This document shows positions 22,243 to 33,530 of a stretch of DNA of 64,000 nt, one piece after another. This DNA is from Cololabis saira (lineage: Eukaryota > Chordata > Actinopteri > Beloniformes > Belonidae). The stretch lies in the NCBI RefSeq assembly GCF_033807715.1, contig NC_084599.1:27433125-27497124 (forward strand), written 5' to 3'. Under the pieces are notes generated by a model. That model was not told the DNA's origin. It made no database searches and worked only from the letters and a program-made list of their open reading frames with translations. Numbering within the stretch: position 1 is the stretch's first letter; every line of letters begins with the position of its first letter. Both the position numbers and the translations under genes were made by a program.

Positions 22243-22569
22243 TCAGCTACTCATGGGAGATGGTGGTGTTGGCTTTTCAGTCGATAGGGGCATCACATTA
22301 GATTTCTCCACGTCTTCTGCGCTTTCTGTGCCAATGTTACTTCCAAGTGAAGATTGCGTGAATCTGCGAACAGTCTCACGGAAAGATGGGTACATGCTCA
22401 TGATGGATGCTCGGGACCAGCGAGGGTTCACTCTCTTGAAAACTGATCTACGAAACAGGATGTATACCCAGGGGTCCAGGATCTGATTGCAGGTGGCAAA
22501 GCGTATCCACAGTACAAGGTATTTGACCTCAAGACCACTCCCTGAGAAAGCATTTTGAGCAATAAAGAT
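22243..22569 (-). CDS. tbxa2r: tbxa2r terminal exon A (TM7 and long tail)
   Basis: The acceptor GCCTTGCAG is followed in phase 0 by IFIAQNAFSGSGLEVKYLVL, then WIRFATCNQILDPWVYILFR. The tail is Ser/Thr-rich (RRFTQSSLGSNIGTESAEDV... PPSPMSS), offering many potential phosphorylation sites, and ends at TGA. IFIAQ matches the human start of this exon (VFIAQ as I recall it) better than exon B does. Confidence 0.92.
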   Translation of the reverse strand: MFIAQNAFSGSGLEVKYLVLWIRFATCNQILDPWVYILFRRSVFKRVNPRWSRASIMSMYPSFRETVRRFTQSSLGSNIGTESAEDVEKSNVMPLSTEKPTPPSPMSS

Positions 22570-25500
22570 CTGCAAGGCGTAGGGATAGGATAGAGACAGG
22601 TGGAAAGAGTTCAAGAAATTGAGTGGGCAAAGATAGAAAACATTAAAGAGATCAGAAAAAACAAAAGTCAATGACACATAGAAGAGTTAAAGGAAGCAAA
22701 TTATTGAAAAGAGGACAGATAGAGGAAACCAGAAAAAAGATTAAATTGGTTAACATTGCAAATGCACATGAATATTGACATGGTTAAGTTCATTCAGTGG
22801 TAAGGATCTTTTGTTGCTCTCTGGAGGCAAGGGTTACGACAACACAATTAACCTCCCTATCTTGGTTAAACTGCAGCATTTTCTGTATTATCAATACCCA
22901 CAGAATCCCTGGTGAAGACAAATATGCTAACAAGCACATTTCAGAATGATGAACTGGCCGCAGTTTCTCTCCAACATTTAGCCGGTGTCCTGCCGTGGTC
23001 TATACTCAAGCAGAAAACACTTACCTGGATCCACATCATTGGGTTAAAACTTTTTGCATGCAAATATTGAAATGAGGTGTTAACCACAGCTTTTGTCTGG
23101 CACACTTTCCTCAGCAGCAGAATGGCTTCAGAAACTGAAACAACTGAGAAATACAGCTTTGCATCGTGCCAAGTAGCTTATGGCTTATGGTGTGATTCAT
23201 GGTCAGTGTTGGGCAGTACTGTCCCACAATTACTTTCACCACCTCCAAATTATGTTTCATGTTGGTTTTAACTCATTGCAAAGTTACTAAATAATTCATT
23301 ACTCCCAAAAGTAACATGTTAAATTACTTTTTTTTTCTTCAATTGCTAATAACATAACAAATAGTTGTTTTTTTTTATTCAAGTTATCAATTACAAGTGG
23401 ATTTCTCAAAGCAATCTATTACCATTGAAAATGTATCATATACCGTACTTTTTTTACACCAACGGTGCAGCTAATTTATGAATTTTTATGGACTAACGTA
23501 TGGAAGCCCTAAATGGTAATACATACATTTTATTTCTTCCATTTTCCTGTGATAATAAGATCATTTCCCCTGTGATATCAAGATCATTCCTCAGTTTTCT
23601 CGTGATAACAGGATCATTTTCCTCTGTTTTCCTGTGATAACGAGATAATTAATTTAGGATCTCAAGAAAACAAAACCTATCAAGCCATAAAGGATCATAC
23701 ATACATACATTTTATTTCCTCCGTTCGGGACTATGTGTCAGGACTATATTTCTCGGCTGGCCTGTTAACGCCCTGGGATACCACTAGATTAGCTGGACGA
23801 AGTGGTAAGGGAGAAGGAAGTCTGGGCTTCTCTGCCTAGGCTACTGCTCTCGCAACATGACTCCGGAAAAGTGGAAGAAGACATGGATGTATGTATGGAT
23901 GGATGGATGGAAAGTTTACTACCCACTTTCCCACGAGCACACTGATCCTGTTTATGTTATGTTTATGTAATAATTGCTCGGGAGTCATGTTCTGGGTCTC
24001 TGGAAAGCGCATAGAGACAACTTCTGTTGTAATAGACGCTATATACGGTAAATAAAATGGAATTGAATTGAATCCTGAGAGAATTGTACTAATGACATTA
24101 AATTAACTTGCAGCATCCCGCCTCAGTCCACCACCTTGTTCACTGCCACACCTGCACTTCACGGCATTTTTCATCTCATCATCTTTCCTAAATACTAGGA
24201 GGATGCGGTATGGGAGGAGGGCGGCTCAATTTTTTTGCAATTTGACACAGGATATCATTGAACACCTAACACCTTTAATAGCTTATATGGAGTAACAGCT
24301 AAAATGTAACTCAATGAGTTAAAACTTTTTGAGTAACTTGCCCAACACTGTTCATGGTGTTGCCCAATAAGGACCACAGCAATTTTAAAATTTAAGCTTT
24401 TAGGCAGGTGTTAGTGTAATGCTTGATTGAATAAATTCGGCAAATTGAAAAGCTATCATGCATTTGATTTAGAAATAACTTTTATTAGTTTCAGGAAATA
24501 AAAAAAGGTGACACAGGCAAAAATACAAGGGCTCAAAATGTTTTGTCGGACTGTTCAGTGACTGCCTGAAATGGAAACGAAGTGCAGATGGGGCATGGAA
24601 TCTAGCATGATTTGAGTCACATGGTAAACTCGTGGATAATGGTTTGGCATGAACCGCATGGGCAATTGCAATGAGCGTATCGTGAGTTTTATGAGCAGAC
24701 GGAGTCTGGCATGCTGATGTAGTCAGTGGCTTGCAGCCCAAAAATAATATACGATGGAGGTGAGCAGCGACCTGGTAAGCTGTGCCACAACATTTTGACA
24801 TTCATCTTACTTTTTACTCGCCTCAGGTGGGACACTTGAAACAGGATGTATATCCAGGGATCAAGTATCTGATTGCAGGTGGCCATTCGTATGTAGCTCA
24901 AAGTCTTTTCACCTTTTACGGAGTCCATCACTGCGCTCACCAGAATATATATCTGTGCAGGATCACACATCTAAGGTTAGACAGGACTGCAGAACACTGT
25001 GAGTTCCAGACAGGGATGTTGGTCTTTCTAGTTTCTAGTTTGTGCTCCACTTATAACTGGGTTTAGACAGTGACTGACAGACTTTGGTGCTAAATAGAAT
25101 AAATAAATAAATAAATAAATAGAAATACCGGTAAAATGAAAAGTTGTGCAATTGACTGCACTTGGATCTAACAGGAGTTTCTTGTTTTTATAAAACTAGA
25201 AACTTCCCAATATATCTGTAGACATGAATGCTTCAACATAGAAGATAATTATTATGGAAAGGCACTAAAGAAGAGCCTAATTGTACCACAACCCCAGCAG
25301 ATAATAATAAACTTTGTAAATATATACATAGTTTCAGTTTCAAACAAATTATATTGATCTGTGACACAGGAGAGGTGCAAGTATGAAAGTTTATAATTCA
25401 CATAGTGATTCAACCATTTAGCTTTACTTTCTTTACAATTAATAAAAAACACTCTTAGTGATGGTTTCCAGTCTGATTGAATGCTTGGCTGCATGCGTTT

Positions 25501-27733
25501 ACTGTCCCGTTGGAGCTATTTTTAGTCATATTTGACATCATATTCAAGTTGTGGATTTCCTTTAAAGGCACTAATTTGTACATGCACTAAAGATCAGTAC
25601 ATGCCCCTCCTCACTGGGCATAAAAGGCCCCCTATACCTTCTATGGCTGAGACCAGAATGCTTTCAGATCAGCTTCTGATGAAACTCCATTGCAAATAAG
25701 AAATGAAGCATTCAGATGGATGCAGAGAAAAGGAGCTTAGCCCTGAAACATCCAAGGAGCTGTGGCTCTCAGGTTAAAAATAACCTTACATGACTTCTCA
25801 TGTACTTTTGCAGCTACCTATTGAATAAATTGTGATGTTGAGAGGTTACAGTCAAAATAATACCATCAACTGTTATAAAAATGAACATGAGGAAAATGAA
25901 GGTCTGAGTAAAATGTTTGCCATTTTTGTCTACAGCAGCAGAGCGAATACTTGTCTCAATACTTGTCTTATCAACACATTACACACACTGTCACAGACCA
26001 CAGACATCGACACAGAAGCTCACACACATTTTCCCAGGTTGAAATGGGGCCAAAGACTTTCCTGTGATGGGCAATGGTAGTTTCACTAAATAAGCTTTTA
26101 TCTGTAAGATCATATTCTAAGATACATCCAGTAGATAAATATAACTTGAGCTATGATGTGTCATAGGGCTGGGCGATATATCGAGATTTTAATATATATC
26201 GATATATTTTCAAACGCGATATGGTACAAGACAATATCGTTTATATCGATTTAAAAAAAAAATATATATATATTATTATTTTTTTTTAAATTTTGATATA
26301 GCTTATTTTGTGACAAATTGACTTGAATGTTTTATTTGAGATCTGCACAAATGTTTTGTTATTTGCACAACTGTCAACCTCAGTGGAAAAGTCTGCCTGT
26401 TACTGTCTACACTGTATTAATTACAGTGTATTTTAATTTAATTGTTATGCAGGAAAGGGATATTTGTTTTATTTTATTCAAGAAGCATTTTATTCTATAT
26501 ATGCAGGCAGTTTATTTTTATTTCATTTGTTTTATACATTTTAATATTGTGCAGACCTCTGTTAATAAAGGAACCTGTGTGACATTTGGCACGAGGCTTT
26601 GTATTAAAACTGACTGTTTTTTTAAGGGTTTGCCTCAGAAAAAAATGAAGCTAACAGAGATGCTATGCTATAATGCTTTGGGGGAAACCCCAATTATGGC
26701 ACAGAAAAAATATCGAGATATATATCGAGTATCGCCATTCAGCTAGAAAATATCGAGATATGACTTTTGGTCCATATCGCCCAGCCCTAATGTGTCATGC
26801 AGGAAAATATGCTTAAGTCAGATTTAAATGCCAAATATGTGAACCTTTAATGCTGGTGTTAAGTAATAGCAGATATAGGTGATAGCATGGTGGACATGCA
26901 CACACTAATAAGTCTAAAAACAACAAGAACAACAACAAAAGCCAACTCACCAACAATGGGCACCAGCAGATTGTAGCAATAGCCATGATCAGGAGAAGCT
27001 GCACCATCATTTCCACTTCATGGTCTCGACGTCGTTGAGTCCTGTGCGGTCCACAGCACACCCTGATCAGGGTCACCACACTCACTGTGTTCAGCAGAAT
27101 TGATACTGCGATGGCAGTCAGTCCAAGCAGTGAGAAGACCAGGGCGAAGACCCAGTCACTTCTCTCCGAGCTGACGTTTATAAAACACCAGGAGCCCGGC
27201 GTCTGAATGTGATAGCTACCAAACCCAATTAAGGGCAGCAACGATATGCAGCCAGCAATAAACCACACCATCAGCACCATGGAGAATGTCCGTCCCTTGG
27301 ACACGCTCGTAGAACGTGCGAAGGGACAGTTGATGCCAACGAATCGCTCCACAGCCATCGTGGCACCAAGCAGCAGTGGGCACAATCCATAGAAGACCAT
27401 AGACATACCCATAAAATTGCAGAGGTGGCACTTTGGGTCTATTTGACGCCAATCATAACGCGTAACATAGAAGGAGAGCACAACAGTGCCTGTGACCAAA
27501 AGGCCCATGAAGTCAGTTACCACGAGTCCACACAGGAAGATCAGGAAGAAAGAGCGTGAGCGGCTGAGTGTTTGATGGAAGGATTTGAAGAGAACAATGA
27601 GGGCGATGAGGTTAGAGGTGAGGCCCAAAGCACTGAAGGTGGCTGAGTAGGAGACATCTCCATTTGGGTAGTACACGAAGGGGGTGCTGGTGTTGGCAAA
27701 GCAGAGTGGGATCGTGTTGTTTGAGTCATTCAT
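22243..27733 (-). CDS. tbxa2r: Thromboxane A2 receptor (prostanoid GPCR), with two alternative last exons
   Basis: Exon 1 (27733-26951, 261 codons) ends after TM6 at CWCPLL with donor GTGAGT, the intron site typical of prostanoid receptors. Joined to 22569-22243 it gives 369 residues; joined to 24952-24689 it gives 348 (human receptor: 343). Seen: N-terminal glycosylation sequons (NDS, NNT), LCGLVVTDFMGLLVTGTVV in TM2, FYGLCPLLLGATMAVERFVG in TM3 with ERF in place of DRY, the prostanoid motif PGSWCF in loop 2, and IR.ATCNQILDPW.YILF in TM7 with the ligand-carboxylate Arg. This plasma-membrane receptor binds thromboxane A2 and couples mainly to Gq, driving platelet aggregation and vessel contraction. 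It matches TBXA2R better than PTGFR or PTGER1, and lies convergent with gipc3 as in human. Kozak context is good (ACCATGA). Confidence 0.93.
23519..23722. repeat. Tandem TCCTGTGATAA.GATCATTT-type repeats with flanking direct repeat
   Basis: Between two copies of an ATACATACATTTTATTTC-type segment lie four diverged units of a roughly 30-bp motif (CCTGTGATAACGAGATAATT-like). It lies inside the hAT element. Class unknown. Confidence 0.5.
23735..23910 (+). mobile_element. LINE 3' tail fragment with (ATGG)n end
   Basis: Reads GGGATACCACTAGATTAGCTG, then GTCTGGGCTTCTCTGCCTAG and GGAAAAGTGGAAGAAGACAT, ending in GGATGGATGG. This is the usual 3' tail of a common fish non-LTR retrotransposon. Nested in the hAT element. 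Confidence 0.6.
23925..24076 (+). mobile_element. L2-type LINE 3' tail fragment
   Basis: Carries GTTCTGGGTCTCTGGAAAGC and the tail AAAATGGAATTGAATTGAAT; same family as 17035-17197 and 32620-33132. Nested in the hAT element. Confidence 0.7.
24481..24486 (-). terminator. tbxa2r: Polyadenylation signal for tbxa2r terminal exon B
   Basis: AATAAA on the minus strand, about 200 bases after the stop of exon B and before exon A. It would end a transcript using exon B. Confidence 0.5.
24689..24952 (-). CDS. tbxa2r: tbxa2r alternative terminal exon B (TM7 and tail)
   Basis: The acceptor TCCTGCACAG is followed in phase 0 by IYILVSAVMDSVKGEKTLSY, then IRMATCNQILDPWIYILFQV, giving a complete TM7. The tail (SHLRRVKSKMNVKMLWHS... 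SMPDSVCS) ends at TAA. It lies nearer to exon 1 than exon A and has its own AATAAA about 200 bases downstream (24486-24481 on this strand). It is open and motif-intact, so it looks functional rather than a relic. Use with exon 1 would give a 348-residue receptor. Confidence 0.8.
   Translation of the reverse strand: MYILVSAVMDSVKGEKTLSYIRMATCNQILDPWIYILFQVSHLRRVKSKMNVKMLWHSLPGRCSPPSYIIFGLQATDYISMPDSVCS
25096..25122. repeat. (AAAT)n microsatellite
   Basis: About six AAAT units in tbxa2r intron 1. Confidence 0.85.
26164..26789. mobile_element. hAT-type element in tbxa2r intron 1
   Basis: Ends TAGGGCTGGGCGATAT and ATATCGCCCAGCCCTA, flanked by a perfect 8-bp duplication ATGTGTCA (26156-26163 and 26790-26797). 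Inner terminal parts are rich in ATATCGA. It ends only 161 bases from the exon 1 donor. A 139-codon ORF at 26327-26746 lies inside and has no visible transposase motif. Confidence 0.9.
26951..27733 (-). CDS. tbxa2r: tbxa2r exon 1 (N-terminus to TM6)
   Basis: Starts MNDSNNTIPLCFANTSTPFV and runs through six transmembrane segments without a break. TM5-TM6 linkage carries HEVEMMVQLLLIMAIATICW. It ends phase 0 at TTG|GTGAGT. The reading frame stays open beyond the donor for about 45 codons, but this readthrough lacks TM7. Confidence 0.95.
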
Positions 27734-30270
27734 GGTGCTCAGCAGGTGTGGCGTTCCAGGTCACTCAGCGATGGAGAGACAGTACAAGTGATGGGAATCT
27801 CATTTCTCCATTTAACCTCAAAAATGAAAAGAAAAAAAGATACATTTCAAGATCATTCATTTTAAAATACATAACCAATCATACAAATTAATGAAATGAA
27901 CATAGCAAACATAAAGGAAGAATGGAAAGTTGGAAAGATTTTGTTCCACTTGACATCCACGTGTGTTTACTTTTGTGCATAACTTGTTAGATGATCCTCA
28001 GTCAACTCTACGGATAATGAAATTGTGCTTGTCTTCACCCGTTCATTTTTCAATTCTCCAGTTTGGTTGAGCATGATTTTAGGATTAATACAACCTCTAC
28101 ACCAAAACAAGTCACATAAAATGTGAAGTCCATAAGTGTTTGTGAACAGGGGGGGACTATTTCTGGGAGACTTTTGGGAGGGGAATACTGTCCCATTCTT
28201 TTCTATCTTGTATAAGATTCAGTGCTGGATCTTCTTTGACTTAAATTTCATGATGCACTTAGGGTTTTCATTTGGTGAAGCATCTGGTCTTCAAGCATGC
28301 CAGCTCAGATTCTTCTACTAAGATCCCATGCTTTTGTAAGAGGATACAATATGTCATGTAGGAATTTCTTGCTGAAAGATGCCCCCCCAAAAAGAATAAA
28401 CAATCATGTGTTTCTTCTAAAACCTGCATCTATCTTTTAGCTTTAACATTATTTTTTCCAGTGATGCCAATTCCAGCTATTATTTTAATGGACTGGATGG
28501 TCCGTCTCCTCTTTTGTCCAGAGAACGTGGCATCCGTGATCCAAACAGAATTTAAAATTTTGATTTGTTTGACTAATGATCCTTGGTGTACAGAAAGTGG
28601 CGATGTTTTTAGTTCTTAGAGCTTTAATTTGCAACAACTGAGTCCATGCAGGGTTTTCTGTAATAAATTCATACTTGTTGTTAGTGCCTAGTCGACTGGG
28701 GACTAAAAACTCACTGGCACCCAACACTCTTTTAGCTTTTTCCTTTAAACACTGAAATGTTTTCAAATTTTGGGAATAATTTCATATTATTACGCACAGT
28801 AGATGATGAGATGAGTCGCTATAATTTCACACTGAGAAAAATGACTCTGAAAAGGATTCCCCACGTGTAAACAGTTTTTTGCAGACTGGTTAAACTGTGC
28901 ACACTTTTACTTAAAAGAGACTGCCTCTGAATATCCTCTTTTTGTTTCCAATTAACCTAATAAGGTTACAACAACTAACCCCAATCCTATCCATCAGTTT
29001 GTTATCAAGGTCTGTACAAGTCCTTTAATGACTCTTTCATTTGAATCAGGTATGTTGGCACAGGGAAACATCTAAAATGTGCAGATTTCAGGCCCTCGAG
29101 GTTAACACTGTTATAAATTGTCCTGAAAAAAATATATAAGAGGAACATGTTTAAGCACTTCCAAATGAACAACTCAAATGATGCATATATTACAGCCACA
29201 CACAGCAGCATGTAGACAGTTGCAGCAATACAGAGTGATGAAGCTGAAATGAGAGAAACAGAGAACTGGCATATCCTGGCAGGAAATGCTGTTGCAGAGT
29301 GGTAATGACAGATCCACTAACAGGAAGTTAGTGGTCCCATGAGTCTGTGATGATGACGTTTGCCACGGTCTGTTACCAGTAAATAACTTCCAGTTTTTGA
29401 TTACAAAGAAATCTGTATTGTGTTGGACAGTTAAATGGAATCCAAAAAATAAGATCAGTAAGTATGGATTCAAACAATAAAATATAATACATAATTTTGG
29501 ATTAAAGCATTTTTTTTAAATGATAAGGAAGCCTCAAAGTCTCAAGACTTGACTTTTCAAAATAAACTTAACCAACCATAAAACTCGCCATGTGAAAAAC
29601 CTGGAATATTTCAATTTAAAAAGTCTGCACAGTTAGATGAAGTATCCGAAGCAAAAATGTATTTTTTCACTATTTCTCTGTTTCTTTAAAAAAAAAGTAC
29701 ATGCACTGAACGTATGTATAACTAACAAGGGCATTAGTAACAGGGATCACATCAGGATGTGGACCTGGCCTCCAATAAGCATCCTGGTGCTACTTTAATA
29801 AAATACAATGGCTTAAAGATGAGTATATTTAAGATACGAGGTGTCTTTAAAATAAAGGAGAATGTTCTACAATTGTATTAGCAAATATGGTAAAGAAAAA
29901 TAAAAGCCGACACTTGGGTATCAGGGAGAAATTAACTCCCGATACAAAGAAAAATGCACAAACGCAAGGTGTGTTTCTATTGATGAATTGAGGTGGCAGT
30001 GAGCTAATCGTTCGGCTTTGCATGTAAACTGTCAACAGCAGTGAGAGAATTTTCTTGACACATTCCCTTTCAATGTCCAGAAACTTTGTTATGGAAATGT
30101 TATGTAAACGTGTATTCCATTGCAAAAGTAATGTGCGGAACGCTATTGTTTAGCTTCCCCACTTGAACCCCAAACAAAGGACTCTGCACTGCAAAGACCA
30201 TTCGTCAATAAGCGGAACAAGTTTTATGAGTTGTCCTAAAAAGCAAAAGCACTTTAAAAGCTTCCAGTTC
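27734..30270. other. Upstream DNA of tbxa2r and gene-poor spacer
   Basis: Holds the presumed tbxa2r promoter and 5' UTR; no clear TATA box was seen. 28985-29105 is a decayed relative of the hAT MITE at 48941-49164 (shared TTGTTATCAAGGTCTG-type segment and CAGG/GGCCCTCGAGG end). The stretch 28110-28770 has the feel of a decayed interspersed repeat but I cannot classify it. Confidence 0.4.
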
Positions 30271-30273
30271 TAG

Positions 30274-32613
30274 TTAGGGCCCGAGCACCTTCAGTGCGAA
30301 GGCCCTATTGTATCTGTAGGAATTTTTTTTCTTTCTTTCTTTTTTCTTCTGACGAAAGGAGGGCCTTTTTGCCCCCCTAAACGTGCCCAAAAAGTCACCA
30401 AATTTTGCATGCAAGTCAGGCCTGGCGAAAAATTTGATATTCAATGGTTTACATTAATAGGCGTGGCAAAATGGCTCAACAGCGCCCCCCGGAAAACTTT
30501 GTGACTCAAGCCCCACAATACGGTTTTATGTACATGCACGAAAATCGCTACACACCTGTATCAATACACAACTTAAAGAAAAGTCTCTTGGCGACATGGC
30601 CGAAACCAAACAGGAAGTCAGCCATTTTGAATTAATCATGTCACTTTGGCATAATTTATGCCATTCCTTCGCCAGTTAATACGGCCCGAACCGTAACGTG
30701 CCCCCAAGTGTGTTATACATCAAAATGTGCGTCTCCATCCTGCGACAAGATGCATTACTTTTCTCTTTCAAAAGCGTTACCGTGGCGACGCTAGACGCCA
30801 AAAAGCGCGCCCCCCTTCATCTGATTGGTCCATATTTGATAGTTCCCTAAAAGTCACCAAATTTTGCATGCAAGGCAGGCCTGGCGATAAATTTGATATT
30901 TCATGGTTGGTATTAATGGGCGTGGCAAAATGGCTCAACAGCGCCCCCCGGAAAAATTTGTGCCTCAAGCCCCACAATACGGTTTGACGTACATGCACGA
31001 AAATCGGTACACACCTGTATCATGTTGCAACTTAAAGAAAAGTCTCTTGGTGTCATGGCCGAAACCGAACAGGAAGTCAGCCATTTTGAATTAATTGTGT
31101 AATTTTGGCGCAATTTATGCCATTCCTTCAGCAATTAATACTGCCCGAACCGTAATGTGCACCCAGGTGTGTTATACATCAAAATGTGCGTCTCCATCCT
31201 GCGACAAGATGCATTACTTTTCTCTTTCAAAAGCGTTACCGTGGCGACGCTAGACGCCAAAAAGCGCGCCCACCCTTCATCTGATTGGTTCAGATAGAAA
31301 AAACTTTGCGCCTCAAGCCCCAGAATACGCTTTGACGTACATGAACGAAAATCGGTACACACCTGTATCATGTCGCAACTTAAAGAAAAGTCTCTTGGCG
31401 CCATGGCCGAAACCGAACAGGAAGTCGGCCATTTTGAACATTCTGAATTAATCGCGTAATTTTGGAGCAATATGAGCCATTCCTTCAAAAATTAATACGG
31501 CCCGAACCGTAACGTGCATCCAGGTGTGTTATACATCAAAATGTGCGTCTCTATCCTGCGACTACGCGCATTACTTTTCTCTTTCAAAAGTGTTACCGTG
31601 GCGACGCTAGACGCCAAAAAGCGCGCCCCCCTTCATCTGATTGGTCCATATTTGATAGTTCCCTAAAAGTCACCAAATTTTGCATGCAAGGCAGGCCTGG
31701 CGATAAATTTGATATTTCATGGTTGGTATTAATGGGCGTGGCAAAATGGCTCAACAGCGCCCCCCGGAAAAATTTGTGCCTCAAGCCCCACAATACGGTT
31801 TGACGTACATGCACGAAAATCGGTACACACCTGTATCATGTTGCAACTTAAAGAAAAGTCTCTTGGTGTCATGGCCGAAACCGAACAGGAAGTCAGCCAT
31901 TTTGAATTAATTGTGTAATTTTGGCGCAATTTATGCCATTCCTTCGGCAATTAATACTGCCCGAACCGTAATGTGCACCCAGGTGTGTTATACATCAAAA
32001 TGTGCGTCTTCATCTTGCAACTACGCGCATTACTTTTCTCTTTCAAAAGTGTTACGGTGGCGACGCTAGACGCCAAAAAGCGTGCCCCCTTCATCTGATT
32101 GGTCCATATTTGATAGTTCTCCAAAAGTCACCAAATTTTGCATGCAAGCCAGGCCTGGTGATAAATTTGATATTTCATGGTTTGCATCAATGAGCGTGGC
32201 CTAACGGCTCAACAGCGCCCCCTAGAATACTTTTCTGTGCCATAACTTTTGAATGGTTTGACATAAAGAGTCGTGGGTGGTGTCATGGGACTTGGTATTG
32301 AGTCCTTGACCATAATTGGTGCAAATTAGCCCCGCCCTTTCTTCTGATTGGTTGTCCCGATTTTCTGCTATAACTTTTGAATGGTTTGACATAGAGAGTC
32401 GTGGGTGGTGTCATCAGATTCTGTATGGAGTCCTTGACCTTCATTGGCCTGAATTAGCCCCGCCCCTTCTTCTGATTGGTTGTCCCTTTTTTCTGCTATA
32501 ACTTTTGAATGGTTTGACATAGGAAGTCGTGGGTGGTGTCATTTCTGATATGCTTATGGGGGGCGGTAGCAGTGAGTGCGAGGGCCCGTTCATCGCTGCT
32601 TGCAGCTTTAATT
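30274..32613. repeat. 2.3-kb composite fish repeat with internal tandem arrays
   Basis: Begins TTAGGGCCCGAGCACCTTCA and ends GGGCCCGTTCATCGCTGCTT followed by GCAGCTTTAATT, ends I recall from an abundant percomorph repeat whose class I cannot state. Inside, units starting CCATTCCTTC occur at 30661, 31120, 31477 and 31936 (periods 459, 357, 459). The 30777-30998 and 31593-31814 segments translate identically, 816 bp apart, so a 459+357 dimer was duplicated recently. Distally, three 128-bp units start at about 32242, 32370 and 32498 (ATAACTTTTGAATGGTTTGA). ORFs here are repeat by-products. Confidence 0.8.
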
Positions 32614-32619
32614 ATACTT

Positions 32620-33132
32620 ATATTTCACTGAAGAACAAAAGAAAAGCGTGGGAGTGAGAGGGGCAGGGTAAAGGCCCGGGCATGCGGGGGAGAGGTTTGT
32701 ACGTCAAGACTCCTCTCCCTGGCCCTGCCCCTTTTCAACCTTTCCCCGACCCTGCACCCCAACCTGGGACTTGCTGATTGGGCCGGAGCTTCGGGAGCTG
32801 CGTGCTGGCCTGCGGTCCCCACCCCCGGTCATCCCTTTGCTGCTTCCACCTGCCTGCTGTGCTGTTGCCGTCCCCGACCCCCAGTCTGGCCCTCGGCAGG
32901 AGGGTCCCCCCTTATGAGCCTGGTCCTGCTCAAGGTTTCTTCCCTCCTAAAGGGGAGTTTTTCATTGCCACTGTTTGGCTTAAGGTTTTTCTCCCACTAG
33001 GGGAGTTTTTTACCTGCCATTGTTTATGTAATAACTGCTCGGGGGTCATGTTCTGGGTCTCTGGAAAGCGTCTAGAGACAACTTTTGTTGTATTAGATGC
33101 TAAATAAATAAAATTGAATTGAATTGAATTGA
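32620..33132 (+). mobile_element. L2-type LINE 3' end, longer fragment
   Basis: Contains CCTTATGAGCCTGGTCCTGC, TCAAGGTTTCTTCCCTCCTA, CCCACTAGGGGAGTTTTTTA, GTTCTGGGTCTCTGGAAAGC and a tail of GAATT repeats at 33108-33132. The GC-rich start (32650-32900) is the 3' UTR of this LINE type. It abuts the composite repeat at 32613. Confidence 0.75.
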
Positions 33133-33182
33133 AAAAAGAAAGCAAAAATGCCCTTTAAATGAGCTTTTTGGCCCAGTGTAAC

Positions 33183-33530
33183 TTAAAGGAGCTTGAGGCT
33201 CCTTTTAGGAAATGAGACTCTCTAGCGCCACCCTTCACCACGACGGCCGTCGGGGGTACTGCAGCCAACAGTGAAGCCGGCACGGGAGAACAGGGAGAAC
33301 GCACATGCAGCGTCATTTGACGTCACATCCGCAGGACAGCGCAGGAAATTCGGGACCGAATTGCAGCACATTTTGCAGCACACAGCCTGTTCAAGGCAAA
33401 GGAGAGATACACTAGAGGGCTCATTCTTTTGGGTTTGGAACGCTTCATCTGACATTATTACTAGAAAACTTAAAATGTATACAGATTTTTTTCGTAAATC
33501 TTGCCACAATCCGGCCTCAAGCTCCTTTAA
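33183..33530. mobile_element. 348-bp MITE, copy 1
   Basis: Inverted ends TTAAAGGAGCTTGAGGC and GCCTCAAGCTCCTTTAA. A second 348-bp copy, over 90% similar by eye, lies at 62902-63249. TTAA at both edges could be a piggyBac-type target duplication or part of the ends. ORFs on both strands are shared between copies but look non-coding. Confidence 0.85.

Larger units (their letters stand above)
23204..24350. mobile_element. hAT-type element between the two tbxa2r terminal exons
   Basis: Ends CAGTGTTGGGCAG and CTTGCCCAACACTG, flanked by a perfect 8-bp duplication TTCATGGT (23196-23203 and 24351-24358). Same group as 18497-19961. It has no transposase ORF and has itself received LINE tails (23735-23910 and 23925-24076). 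Confidence 0.92.

Noticed and set aside
22253..22486. Plus-strand ORF over tbxa2r exon A
   Set aside because: Antisense shadow of the receptor tail.
26327..26746. 139-codon ORF inside the hAT element
   Set aside because: Very hydrophobic, AT-driven, no transposase motif; chance frame in a non-autonomous element.
22243..27733. Prostaglandin F or E1 receptor identity
   Set aside because: TM2-TM3 and loop 2 (LLVTGTVV, DPKCHLCNFMG, PGSWCF) and the gipc3 neighbour fit the thromboxane receptor better.
30444..32193. Repeated ORFs with identical 73-residue products
   Set aside because: They arise from duplicated units of a non-coding composite repeat on both strands, not from a gene family.
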